Of a DNA stretch of 33,659 nt, positions 16,568 to 24,186 are shown one piece after another. How positions within the stretch are numbered: the stretch's first letter is position 1; each line of letters opens with the position of its first letter. Source of the stretch: Rhodospirillaceae bacterium (GTDB lineage Bacteria > Pseudomonadota > Alphaproteobacteria > Rhodospirillales > Rhodospirillaceae); the NCBI GenBank assembly GCA_009694245.1, contig SHVO01000016.1:1-33659 (forward strand), read 5' to 3'. The notes under the pieces are model-generated. The model was not told the DNA's origin, ran no database searches, and saw only the letters and a list, made by a program, of their open reading frames with translations. Position numbers and translations under genes: made by a program.

Positions 16568-16929
16568 TTTGACCTCCCCGTCGGATGAAAGATGGTGGCG
16601 ATTATAAGGTGTTTGAGAGATGAAAAACCGAACTAATTATGCCCGGTACCTTTACCTCCCGGGATCGGCGCCTGATCCGAACCGTCAGTTTTCGCCCGCA
16701 CTTCGACGGGCGCTGGCTTCCGTAGGGTGCAATTCCGGCTCTGACCGTTGAGTTGCTTGATTTTCCACGACTCTCCCACGGTTCGACAATGAAAAATCGC
16801 GGCGCGACTGTCGCACGCAGTCATTGCACTGAAATATGAGGAGTTTGTTGAGCGCGCCCGTCTTCGCTAAAGCTACGGCGGGGCACCAGCATCTGTAAGC
16901 TCGTTTCACTCGCTAACAGAAGCTCGGCG
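16568..16929. other. Intergenic region between oxidase and tRNA-Leu
   Basis: About 360 bases with no supportable gene. Short open stretches on the minus strand start inside hairpin copy 4 and have no family features. The oxidase promoter must lie here, but I cannot point to it. Confidence 0.5.
16881..16923. repeat. Conserved-loop hairpin repeat, copy 4, beside tRNA-Leu
   Basis: GGGCACCAG followed by arms GCATCTGT and ACAGAAGC (one A-A mismatch) around AAGCTCG-n5-CTCGCT. It ends six bases before the CCA end of tRNA-Leu, so it lies just downstream of the tRNA in its transcript and may serve in 3' processing or termination. Confidence 0.75.
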
Positions 16930-17016
<87 letters not shown>

Positions 17017-17072
17017 GCTCAAGGGGCTTGCGGCAGGCCGAACACGGCCGCCCGCCCCTGAACCGGGCGTGA

Positions 17073-17101
17073 CGGATACAGCGCCCTCCCGGGGATGTCA
17101 A
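17073..17101 (-). promoter_or_regulatory. Sigma-70 type promoter for tRNA-Leu
   Basis: On the minus strand TTGACA (17101-17096) and TATCCG (17078-17073) are separated by exactly 17 bases. Transcription would begin near 17066, leaving a leader of about 50 bases before the tRNA 5' end at 17016. The -35 box is perfect; the -10 box is moderate. Confidence 0.65.
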
Positions 17102-17284
17102 TGCAAGGCCCTTCAAGGCTTTGGCGGTTCGCCGGCGGCGCGAACCTGGCCCGGGATCGCCGGTCAGCATGTTGCCAGTCCAGGTGTTTCTATGCGAGTG
17201 ATGAGGGGGTTAAGGGCCGGCCGGCGGGGTATTCCCAGGGCCGCGACGGGCATCCTCGGCGGGCACAAAACGGGCGGCGCAATC

Positions 17285-18280
17285 ATGGCTGAGAAACGGG
17301 TGACGATCTTCGGCGGATCGGGTTTTATCGGCCGCTATCTTGTCCGGCATTTGGCCGCCGAGGGCTGGCGAGTCCGGGTTGCCGTGCGCGATGTGGAACG
17401 GGCCGCGTTCCTGAAACCCGCGGGTGACGTCGGCCAGATTGCCATCACTCCGGTCTCGGTGAGCGATGCCGCCGGTGTGGCCGCCGCGGTTGCCGGCGCC
17501 GACGCGGTCGTCAACCTGGTCGGGATCCTCTTTGAGCGCGGTAAGCGCACGTTCCAGGCCATCCACGTCGACGGCGCAACCACCGTCGCCAAGGCCGCGG
17601 CCGCGGCCGGCGTCAAGCGCTATGTCCACATGTCCGCGCTGGGCGCCGATCAGAATTCACCGTCCGCTTATGCCCGCAGCAAGGACGCCGGTGAGATGGC
17701 CGTGCGCGCAGCCTTTCCCACCGCCACCATTTTCCGCCCCAGCGTCGTGTTCGGAACCGAGGACGGCTTTTTCAACCTGTTCGGCTGGATGGCACAAGTT
17801 TTTCCGACGATCGCCTTTTTCACCAACACCAATCCGCACAGACCGAGCGGCGGCGGGCCGAAATTTCAGCCGGTCTATGTCGGCGACGTGGTCGAAGCCA
17901 TCGCGCAGTCGCTCACCAGCGAAGGCCATGCCGGCAAAATCTTCGAGCTGGCGGGGCCGCGGGTTTACGACATGCGCGAAATCGTCAACATCGTCAATCG
18001 CGAAACCCGGCGCGATCGGTGGATCATTGGCTTGCCCTTCCTGATCGCCGAGATCGCCGCGCTGTTTCTCCAGTTTCTGCCCAGGCCGCTCCTGACGCCC
18101 GACCAAGTTAAGCAACTGAGACAGGGCAATGTGGCGACCGGCCGCCGGCCGGGCCTCGCGGTATTCGGGATCACGCCGACCACGCTGGAAGTGGTGGTGC
18201 CGACCTATCTCAAGCGCTTCCGGCCCTTGCAGCAAAACAAGCGGTTGCGCCTGCTAGACCGCAATCCCGATTCAATATGA
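17285..18280 (+). CDS. Complex I NDUFA9 subunit family protein (atypical SDR)
   Basis: The 331-aa product is an NAD(P)-binding extended/atypical short-chain dehydrogenase. The Rossmann motif VTIFGGSGFIGRYLV lies at residues 6-20. VNLVGILFERGKRTFQAIHVDGA and the substitution of the active site by YVHMSALGAD...YARSKDAGE follow the NDUFA9/YfcH-like group. In mitochondria NDUFA9 stabilises complex I and binds NADPH; in alphaproteobacteria the relatives are thought to be accessory or assembly factors. ATG 17285 is chosen because the Rossmann fold begins right after it; longer in-frame extensions upstream read as non-coding. It stands alone between tRNA-Leu and repeat elements. Confidence 0.88.
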   Translation: MAEKRVTIFGGSGFIGRYLVRHLAAEGWRVRVAVRDVERAAFLKPAGDVGQIAITPVSVSDAAGVAAAVAGADAVVNLVGILFERGKRTFQAIHVDGATTVAKAAAAAGVKRYVHMSALGADQNSPSAYARSKDAGEMAVRAAFPTATIFRPSVVFGTEDGFFNLFGWMAQVFPTIAFFTNTNPHRPSGGGPKFQPVYVGDVVEAIAQSLTSEGHAGKIFELAGPRVYDMREIVNIVNRETRRDRWIIGLPFLIAEIAALFLQFLPRPLLTPDQVKQLRQGNVATGRRPGLAVFGITPTTLEVVVPTYLKRFRPLQQNKRLRLLDRNPDSI

Positions 18281-18311
18281 TCGGAGTGCGGTCCAGATTC
18301 TTGATCTGGTC

Positions 18312-18354
18312 GCATTATCTGCGGCGAACCGGTGCCCACTTCGCCGGATAATGC
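18312..18354. repeat. Intergenic palindrome of the RIME-like family (short form)
   Basis: GCATTATC (18312-18319) pairs with GATAATGC (18347-18354). Between them lies GGCGAACCGGTGCCCACTTCG, the AACCGGT-CCCACTT core also seen in the elements at 6942, 18389, 22495 and 32423. It lies 30 bases after the NDUFA9-like gene. Confidence 0.65.
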
Positions 18355-18388
18355 TCGACTGCGGCGATCGATCGCCAGATGAAGCGCG

Positions 18389-18533
18389 AGAGCATCGCGC
18401 CGAAAAGTGGCAACCGGGTTTCGAGCCGGCGAAGGCCGGCATTAACTAGATGCGCGCCTTCGCGCGCGGAACGACGCGCCAACAAAAAATTAGAGCAAAC
18501 GGAGCGATTCCGAATTCGCGCTGCTTGCTCTAG
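18389..18533. repeat. RIME-like intergenic repeat, inverted copy, supplies a stop codon
   Basis: This is the same mosaic as 6942-7085 and 32423-32593 in reverse orientation: AGAGCATC, CCGAAAAGTGG, AACCGGGTTTCG, the GCCGGCGAAGGCCGGC palindrome, GCGCGCCTTCGCGCGC, and finally TAGAGCAAAC...GCTTGCTCTA. The terminal CTA (18530-18532) read on the minus strand is the TAG stop of the amidohydrolase. Confidence 0.8.
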
Positions 18534-19618
18534 GCCTTGATCCCGAGGAGCGCGGCAGCGTTGCCGCCCAGGATCGCGATTTTCTGATCGTCGCTCAGGC
18601 TATCCGTGGCCAAAATCGCGTCCACGGGGCGGTCCTCCCAGGGATAAGGGTGATCGCTGCCGAGCATGACCTGGCTGGCGCCGACCTGCGCCACCAGATG
18701 CCGGAGCGCTTCCGGCGTAAACACCAGCGCGTCGAAGTAAAGCTGGTTCAAGTATTCGCTCGGCTTCTTTTTCAATTTGATCGTCGGATTGCAGTCAAGG
18801 GGCGACACGAAACAGGCATGGTCGGAGCGCGCCGCATAGGACGGCAGATAGCCGCCGCCGTGGGCCGCGATGATCTTGAGACCGGGAAAACGCTCGAGCG
18901 TGCCCTCGAAAATGAGGTGCTGAAGCGCGATCGTGGTCTCAGGCGGGTTGCCGATGGTATTGGCCAGCCAGCCATTTCCTGTAAAGCGCTTGGCGAGTTC
19001 CGGCGTGCCCTGCGGATGCAGAAATAACGCCACGCCGAGTTCCTCGACCTTGGCCCAAACCGGATTGAATTTCGCCTCCGAAAACTCCGCGCCCGCGGCG
19101 CTGCCGCCGATGGCGGCTCCGCGCAGCCCCAGTTTCTTCACGGCGAATTCAAGCTGCTGAACAGCGAGATCCGGAGACTGCAGCGCCAGCGAGGCAAAGG
19201 CCGCGAAGCGGCGGGGCCGGGACGCGCACAGTTCGGCGAGCTTTTCATTCTGAATCTTGACGATTTGCGCCGCCAGGTCGCGATCCGCCCCGTACCAGAA
19301 CGGATTGATCGATAGCACTTCCATGTCGACTGCCATCGCATCCATGGCTTGAAGGCGCTCTCCGACGCTTATGAAAGTTTGTTGCGCTCCCTTGATGTTT
19401 GCGCCGAAAGCCGTCACGCCGTTCATGAGCGCGACAGTTTCGTGAAACTGGCAATGCGCGTGGACGTCGATGGTCATGACGCGTTTGCCGTTGACGGAGA
19501 CCGGCAGGCCGCGCTGACCTGGTTGCTGCGCGCGGGCGGCGTCGATGAGCGGACAGCCGCAGAAGCTGAAGCCCGCCACTGCCACGGCATTCTTGATGAA
19601 TTCCCGGCGCGTCGACAT
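18530..19618 (-). CDS. Tat-exported amidohydrolase family 2 (ACMSD-like) protein
   Basis: The 362-aa product is a metal-dependent hydrolase or decarboxylase of the amidohydrolase_2 fold, related to aminocarboxymuconate-semialdehyde decarboxylase. The metal ligands are visible: DVHAH near residue 50, FLHPQG, the IIAAHGGGYLPSY histidine, and LGSDHPYPWED with the catalytic aspartate. MSTRREFIKNAVAVAGFSF is a Tat signal, so it is exported; a cysteine pair (CGC) lies in the signal region. ATG 19618 follows GGGGGGCGGGA directly; an in-frame start at 19639 is less likely. The substrate is unknown. Its TAG stop belongs to the flanking repeat, so the original C-terminus may have differed by a few residues. 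Confidence 0.86.
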   Translation of the reverse strand: MSTRREFIKNAVAVAGFSFCGCPLIDAARAQQPGQRGLPVSVNGKRVMTIDVHAHCQFHETVALMNGVTAFGANIKGAQQTFISVGERLQAMDAMAVDMEVLSINPFWYGADRDLAAQIVKIQNEKLAELCASRPRRFAAFASLALQSPDLAVQQLEFAVKKLGLRGAAIGGSAAGAEFSEAKFNPVWAKVEELGVALFLHPQGTPELAKRFTGNGWLANTIGNPPETTIALQHLIFEGTLERFPGLKIIAAHGGGYLPSYAARSDHACFVSPLDCNPTIKLKKKPSEYLNQLYFDALVFTPEALRHLVAQVGASQVMLGSDHPYPWEDRPVDAILATDSLSDDQKIAILGGNAAALLGIKA

Positions 19619-19685
19619 TCCCGCCCCCCGTCCCGCCACGTGAGTGGCCCGCCCGTTGCCTGAGATTACAACCTTTTGAAGTCAT

Positions 19686-19740
19686 GCTAGTGGTCCGACT
19701 CTGACAGACCGGTCGTGGTCCGTCAGCACGGGCCACTAGC
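19686..19740. repeat. 55-base near-perfect palindrome
   Basis: Arms GCTAGTGGTCCG (19686-19697) and CGGGCCACTAGC (19729-19740) pair over 12 positions with one G-T. Inside, CTGAC pairs with GTCAG and GACC with GGTC. It lies about 70 bases upstream of the amidohydrolase start. It shares the end word CTAGTGGTC with the palindrome at 22443-22494. Confidence 0.7.
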
Positions 19741-20059
19741 AAATCTATAGGGTTGTGGCGCGGATCTGTGGACAGGCGGTCCTAATGGACTCGGCTCAAT
19801 TGCGGATAATTGGATCGCCGCTCGCTAGCCAGTCCGGGCAAGTCCGGTTCCGGTCAACATAACAATGGCTTAAGCTTGGCTCAGCGGGTATTTCCTCGAA
19901 TTCGGGCACCGTCGCGGCCGAGGAATTATTGACATTTTTTGGGGTGAACCAGGCGCTTACCATGGCGACAGGCCCGCGTTGTTGTTTATCATATGCGCCG
20001 TGTCGTTGACGGCGCGTCGTTGCCAAACGAGCGAGGCAATTTAGTTCACCTATTGTAAG
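19741..20059. other. Long upstream region of cstA
   Basis: About 320 bases without a supportable gene; a 76-codon open stretch on the minus strand has no family features. A 7-bp hairpin (GCGCCGT 19995-20001, ACGGCGC 20009-20015) and a weaker TTGCC/GGCAA pairing follow, leading into the terminator at 20071. This looks like the 5' leader or promoter zone of cstA. Confidence 0.5.
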
Positions 20060-20094
20060 AGCTCTCAGGGAGCTGTCGGGGTGGCAGCTTTTTT
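20060..20094 (+). terminator. Intrinsic terminator with competing hairpin in the cstA leader
   Basis: AGCTGTC (20071-20077) pairs with GGCAGCT (20083-20089) around a GGGGT-type loop, followed by TTTTTT. This is a standard Rho-independent terminator reading toward cstA, 33 bases before its ATG. An alternative stem AGCTC (20060-20064) with GAGCT (20070-20074) uses the same bases as the terminator's left arm, so the two cannot form together. That is the layout of an attenuator. No ligand or factor can be named. Confidence 0.65.
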
Positions 20095-20126
20095 CTTGAT
20101 GAGCTTAAAGCCGGGAGGGCTTGGTC

Positions 20127-22163
20127 ATGAGCACCACATTACGCAACACCGTCTGGATCGCCGTTGGCCTGCTGGGTGCGGCCGCGCTGGCCACGATTGC
20201 CCTCCAGCGCAATGAAACGGTCAACGCCGCTTGGCTGGTGATCGCCGCGGTCTGTTGCTACATGCTGGGCTACAGGTTCTATAGCCAGTTCATCGCGAGC
20301 AAGGTGTTCAACCTCGACGCCGCGCGCGCCACACCGGCCATGCGCATGACCGATGGCCTCGATTACGTGCCCACCAATAAATATGTGTTGTTCGGGCACC
20401 ATTTCGCGGCAATCGCCGGCGCTGGACCACTGATTGGTCCGGTCCTCGCGGCGCAAATGGGTTACCTCCCGGGAACGCTCTGGATCATCATCGGCGCGGT
20501 GTTCGCCGGCTGCGTGCAGGATTTTATCGTGCTGGTGTTCTCGACGCGCCGCGATGGCGAGAGCCTGGGCCAGATGATCAAGAATTTGATGGGCCGCGAG
20601 GCCGGCATCGTCGCGCAGATCGGCATTCTCGCGATCATGGTAATTCTCCTGGCCGTGCTTGGCTTGGTTGTGGTCAAGGCCTTGGCGCAGAGCCCGTGGG
20701 GCACGTTCACGGTCGCCATGACCATCCCGATCGCCTTGCTGATGGGTTTCTATATGCGGCTATTCCGCCCGGGCCACATCGCCGAAATCTCGATCATCGG
20801 CTTCCTCCTCCTGATGTTCTCGCTGGTCGCCGGACGGTGGGTCGCCGAGGACCCGACGTGGTCGGTGTGGTTTTCATTGACCGGGCCGCAGCTAGCCTGG
20901 GCGATGATCATCTACGGCTTTTTCGCCTCGGTATTGCCGGTGTGGATGATGCAGGCGCCGCGCGACTACCTCAGCACCTTCCTGAAGATCGGCACGATTC
21001 TCGGCCTCGCCATCGGCATCCTGGTGACCCTGCCGGACCTGCGTATGCCGGCGATCACGCGGTTCATTGATGGCACCGGGCCGGTGTTCGCGGGTTCACT
21101 CTTTCCGTTCCTGTTCATCACCATAGCCTGCGGAGCAATTTCCGGCTTTCACGCGCTGATCTCTTCGGGAACCACGCCGAAGATGCTTGAGAGAGAACCG
21201 GAGGCGCGCGCCATCGGCTACGGCGCCATGGCGATGGAATCCTTTGTCGCCATCATGGCAATGACCGCCGCCACGGTTTTGGAGCCGGGCGTCTACTTCG
21301 CGGTCAACAGTCCCGGATCCCTGATTGGAACGACCGCCGAAAGCGCCGCCCAGGTCATCTCGCAATGGGGCTTCATGCTGACGCCGGAGATGCTGACGCA
21401 GACCGCCAAGGACGTCGGCGAAGCAACCATATTGTCGCGTACCGGCGGAGCACCGACATTGGCCATCGGCATGGCGCAGATTCTGTCCGCCGCGATCGGC
21501 GGCCCGGCGTTGATGGCGTTCTGGTACCACTTCGCTATTTTGTTCGAGGCCTTGTTCATTTTGACGACGCTGACGGCGGGCACGCGTGTGGCGCGATTCA
21601 TGATCCAGGACCTCTTCGGCGCGGTCGTGCCGGCGCTGGGCCGCACGACCTCGTGGGCGGGCAATATTGCCGCGACCACCTTGGCGGTCGCGGCCTGGGG
21701 CTACTTCCTCTACCAGGGCGTGGTTGATCCCTTTGGCGGCATCAATAGCCTGTGGCCGCTGTTTGGCATCGCCAATCAGATGCTGGCGGCGATCGCGCTG
21801 ACCTTCGTGTGCGTTGCCTTCGTCAGATACGGCTATACCCGCTACCTGCTGATTCCAGCGACGCCGCTGGTGTGGCTGCTGATTTGCACGATCACGGCGG
21901 GAATTCAGAAAATCTGGCATTCCGCGCCGTCGATCGGCTTCCTCGCCCATGCCGACATGCTGGGCGCGGCCTTGAGCGAGGGCCGCGTGCTGGCGCCGGC
22001 CGGCTCACTCGAGGAGATGGAGAGGCTTATCTTGAACGATCAGATTGACGCGGCCCTGGGAATGATTTTCCTGACAGTGGTCATCGCGATGGTCGGATTC
22101 GGTCTCCGCTCGATCATGAAGGGTTGGAGCGCCGCGCAAATTGCTCAGGAGGCGCGGGCTTGA
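20127..22163 (+). CDS. cstA: Carbon starvation protein A family transporter (CstA)
   Basis: The 678-aa polytopic inner-membrane protein belongs to the CstA family, shown in enterobacteria to take up pyruvate or peptides in carbon limitation. The N-terminal CstA domain has YVPTNKYVLFGHHFAAIAGAGPLIGPVLAA and FAGCVQDFIVLVFSTRRDGESLG, followed by many hydrophobic segments. HALISSGTTPKMLEREPEARAIGYGAM is typical, and the C-terminal five-helix domain includes SLWPLFGIANQMLAAIAL. ATG 20127 follows GGGAGG by nine bases. Its TGA overlaps the TTG start of the next gene. The upstream terminator/competing hairpin suggests control by attenuation. It is one of only two genes here that are clearly in a small operon outside the LPS cluster and the M17/TAXI pair. 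Confidence 0.95.
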   Translation: MSTTLRNTVWIAVGLLGAAALATIALQRNETVNAAWLVIAAVCCYMLGYRFYSQFIASKVFNLDAARATPAMRMTDGLDYVPTNKYVLFGHHFAAIAGAGPLIGPVLAAQMGYLPGTLWIIIGAVFAGCVQDFIVLVFSTRRDGESLGQMIKNLMGREAGIVAQIGILAIMVILLAVLGLVVVKALAQSPWGTFTVAMTIPIALLMGFYMRLFRPGHIAEISIIGFLLLMFSLVAGRWVAEDPTWSVWFSLTGPQLAWAMIIYGFFASVLPVWMMQAPRDYLSTFLKIGTILGLAIGILVTLPDLRMPAITRFIDGTGPVFAGSLFPFLFITIACGAISGFHALISSGTTPKMLEREPEARAIGYGAMAMESFVAIMAMTAATVLEPGVYFAVNSPGSLIGTTAESAAQVISQWGFMLTPEMLTQTAKDVGEATILSRTGGAPTLAIGMAQILSAAIGGPALMAFWYHFAILFEALFILTTLTAGTRVARFMIQDLFGAVVPALGRTTSWAGNIAATTLAVAAWGYFLYQGVVDPFGGINSLWPLFGIANQMLAAIALTFVCVAFVRYGYTRYLLIPATPLVWLLICTITAGIQKIWHSAPSIGFLAHADMLGAALSEGRVLAPAGSLEEMERLILNDQIDAALGMIFLTVVIAMVGFGLRSIMKGWSAAQIAQEARA

Positions 22164-22378
22164 AGCATCTCAAGAACGAGGCGTCGCATAACGTACTCGC
22201 GATGCTATTCAATCGGGTCCAGCAATCGGCCCGGTTGATGTGTGGCCTGCCGGATTACGACATCTATGTGCGGCATCTGCGCAATGTACATCCCGGCCAG
22301 ACCGTGCCGAGTTACGAAATGTTTTTTCGTGACCGGCAAGAAGCGCGTTACGGCCGCGGCATGGCGCGCTGCTGCTAG
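22160..22378 (+). CDS. YbdD/YjiX family small protein
   Basis: The 72-aa product belongs to the DUF466 family (YbdD/YjiX), almost always encoded directly after cstA or btsT and needed for full transporter function in enterobacteria. The conserved core is LMCGLPDYDIYVRHLRNVHP followed by SYEMFFRDRQEARYG, with the usual C-terminal RCC. TTG 22160 is chosen because GGAGG lies seven bases upstream and it overlaps the cstA stop (TTGA), giving translational coupling. The 11-12 codons before it in frame lie within cstA. Confidence 0.9.
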   Translation: MKHLKNEASHNVLAMLFNRVQQSARLMCGLPDYDIYVRHLRNVHPGQTVPSYEMFFRDRQEARYGRGMARCC

Positions 22379-22390
22379 CGAATCGATTCT

Positions 22391-22413
22391 GACACTTGGT
22401 TCCCCCAAGTGTC
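22391..22413. other. Hairpin after the cstA operon
   Basis: GACACTTGG (22391-22399) and CCAAGTGTC (22405-22413) form a perfect nine-base stem with a five-base loop, 12 bases after the ybdD-like stop. No U-run follows, so it may be a Rho-assisted or processing hairpin that ends the cstA transcript. Confidence 0.5.
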
Positions 22414-22442
22414 CGGCCGATCCACTAGCCAACCTTTATGAT

Positions 22443-22494
22443 GTGGTCAAAATCCAACACAATCGATGGGATCGAAGCGTTAGATTTTGACCAC
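22443..22494. repeat. 52-base palindrome abutting a RIME-like element
   Basis: GTGGTCAAAATC (22443-22454) and GATTTTGACCAC (22483-22494) pair perfectly. Inside, AAC/GTT and TCGAT/ATCGA pair again. Its right end reads GACCACTAG, the same end word as the 19686 palindrome. Confidence 0.7.
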
Positions 22495-22600
22495 TAGAGC
22501 ATTTTATCCGAAGTGGGAACCGGTTCGGCGTTTAAAAATGCGACCAATCAAGACTCTAGAGCGCGATCCCGATTCAGCCTGAAACGATCGCGCTCTAGAG
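22495..22600. repeat. RIME-like intergenic repeat between the convergent ybdD-like and yqaA-like genes
   Basis: It starts TAGAGCATTTTATCCGAAG, carries TGGGAACCGGTTCGG, and ends in a 15-base perfect inverted repeat (22554-22568 with 22586-22600, CTCTAGAGCGCGATC and its complement) around a 17-base loop. This half resembles rhizobial RIME-type palindromes. It lies six bases beyond the yqaA-like stop. Confidence 0.8.
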
Positions 22601-22606
22601 CTTGGT

Positions 22607-23185
22607 TTAGAGGTAAGCCATTGCGATAAAGCCGCCGACCAGTGCGGCCAGAAAGGCCAGGAACACCAAGGTCAGGCGTTTTTCGATGAATTCCCTGATC
22701 GGCGGGCCGAACCGTTTGAGCAAGGCGGCCACGAGAAAAAAGCGCGTGCCGCGGGTCGCGGCTGACGCCAAGAAAAATGTCGCGAGGTCGAAATGCGCGG
22801 CCCCGCTCATGATGGTGATGATCTTGAAGGGGATCGGCGTCAGGCCCTTGATCAGGATGACCCACAAGCCCCATTGATCGTAGAATGCCCGGAATTGGGC
22901 AGCTCTGTCATCAAGGCCGTAAAGTTTAATCAGCCAGCGGCCAACGGTCTCGAACAAGTAAAAACCGATGGCGTAGCCGAACAGCCCGCCGAGTACCGAC
23001 GCCACCGTGCAAACCGCGGCGATCACCCAGGCGCGCTGGCGCTGCGCCAACACCATGGGAATGAGCAGCACGTCCGGCGGCACCGGGAAGAACGAGCTTT
23101 CGGCAAAGGACACGACGCCGAGCGCGCCCAGGGCATTGGGCCGCGCCGCCTGACGCAGCGTCCAGTCATAGAGTTTTCTCAGCAT
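22607..23185 (-). CDS. YqaA/DedA family membrane protein
   Basis: The 192-aa product is an inner-membrane protein of the SNARE-associated/VTT (DedA-like) family, several members of which flip undecaprenyl phosphate or other lipids. The signature FAESSFFPVPPDVLLIPMVLAQ lies near residues 28-50, and GGLFGYAIGFYLFETVGRW and ILIKGLTPIPFKIITIMSGAAHF follow, with a last membrane helix at the C-terminus. ATG 23185 (MLRKLYDWTLRQAA) is the usual family start; GTG 23230 in frame would add 15 residues. It lies 118 bases after the UppP-like gene on the same strand. The pairing of a DedA-type protein with a UppP-type protein suggests shared work on undecaprenyl carriers (inference). Confidence 0.85.
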   Translation of the reverse strand: MLRKLYDWTLRQAARPNALGALGVVSFAESSFFPVPPDVLLIPMVLAQRQRAWVIAAVCTVASVLGGLFGYAIGFYLFETVGRWLIKLYGLDDRAAQFRAFYDQWGLWVILIKGLTPIPFKIITIMSGAAHFDLATFFLASAATRGTRFFLVAALLKRFGPPIREFIEKRLTLVFLAFLAALVGGFIAMAYL

Positions 23186-23303
23186 GTAAGGTGTGTTGTC
23201 GGCGTTGGATTTTTGGGCGGTGCCCGCCACATGTGGCTATTCTGTGAAGGAGTGCAATGCCGTGTTTTAGGGCGGGTGGTGCTTCTCAAGCCGCGATCCA
23301 TGC

Positions 23304-24092
23304 TTAGCCTACCACGAGCACGGCTCCTCCCAGGACCAGCCGGTAGATCACGAACGGCGTGAAGGTGGAACGCTTGAGCCAGGCCATCAAGAAGGCGAGC
23401 GCTACCAAGCCCGACACGAAACAAATTCCAACGCCGAGAAAATCCGTCGTTGTGGGCAGGAGGCCGTCGGCGTCGTAAGACGCAAGAGCATCCCGGGCCG
23501 CGACGACCGCGAGCACCGGGGCCATGAGCAAGAAGGCGAACTGCGCCGCGGCCCCGCGCTCATACCCCAACAGCCGCGCCATAAAAACCATCGCGGCCGT
23601 GCCGCCGACGCCCGGAATCAGCGCGAGCACCTGGCACAGGCTGATCAAGATGCCGTCCGCATAGCTGGCGTGTTCGACGCGCTTGACGGTCATGCTCATG
23701 TGGTCGATCGCGAAAAGCAACAAGGCCCCGCCGGCAATCGTCCAGCCCATGATGTTCGCCACGTGCCAGGGACCGATGACGGAATGAATTGCAAAACCAA
23801 GCCCCACGGTCGGGACCGTCGCCACGGCAATTTGCAGGGCAAGGCGCGCACCGGGGTCGCGCTTGCCTTTGGCGGCGCGGATGACGCCCATGACCATATC
23901 GGTCATATCGCGCCGGAAGTAGGCAAGGATCGCCAGCGCCATCCCGAGGCGGACGGAGGGCGGCAGGGTGGGACCAGCCCCCTGCCAATCGAGAAAGTGC
24001 TGAACCAGCTCCTTGTGACCCAGAGCGCCGATGGGAAAGACTTCGGCCACAGCCTGCAGCACGGTTAGCGCAATATATTGCGTGAACGTCAC
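23304..24092 (-). CDS. Divergent undecaprenyl-diphosphatase (UppP/BacA) homologue
   Basis: The 262-aa polytopic membrane protein has UppP family layout and length. The first motif is kept in part: LQAVAEVFPIGALGHKEL retains the (E/Q)xxxE pair (Gln13, Glu17) and the histidine (His26), though the usual PISSSxH is PIGALGH. The second motif, normally PGxSRSG with an essential arginine, reads IPGVGGTAAM (residues 159-168), so Ser-Arg-Ser is lost. The family end FLMAWLKRSTFTPFVIYRLVLG is intact. UppP recycles the lipid carrier of cell-wall synthesis by removing a phosphate. With the altered motif this protein may have a different substrate or be inactive. The start is GTG 24092. Confidence 0.82.
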   Translation of the reverse strand: MTFTQYIALTVLQAVAEVFPIGALGHKELVQHFLDWQGAGPTLPPSVRLGMALAILAYFRRDMTDMVMGVIRAAKGKRDPGARLALQIAVATVPTVGLGFAIHSVIGPWHVANIMGWTIAGGALLLFAIDHMSMTVKRVEHASYADGILISLCQVLALIPGVGGTAAMVFMARLLGYERGAAAQFAFLLMAPVLAVVAARDALASYDADGLLPTTTDFLGVGICFVSGLVALAFLMAWLKRSTFTPFVIYRLVLGGAVLVVG

Positions 24093-24186
24093 GGCGTTCG
24101 CCTACCCCTTGTGCCCCCGGGAGACTTATAACACTTTGAACACCATGGCCCAAGGTCCTGGCAGAGATAATTTAGAGTATCCGACC

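Noticed and set aside
16685-16909. Minus-strand open frame starting MKRAYRCWCP
   Set aside because: Its start, like the similar MKRAYRSWCP frame ending near 13838, is produced by the hairpin repeat; no ribosome site or family features.
19929-19934. TTGACA as a -35 box for cstA
   Set aside because: No acceptable -10 box occurs 16-18 bases downstream, so I did not call a promoter.
19796-20026. 76-codon open frame upstream of cstA on the minus strand
   Set aside because: No ribosome site, no recognisable domain, and it runs into a hairpin-rich leader.
21096-21950. 284-codon open frame on the minus strand
   Set aside because: Antisense to cstA, with low-complexity Arg/Gln-rich product and no family features.
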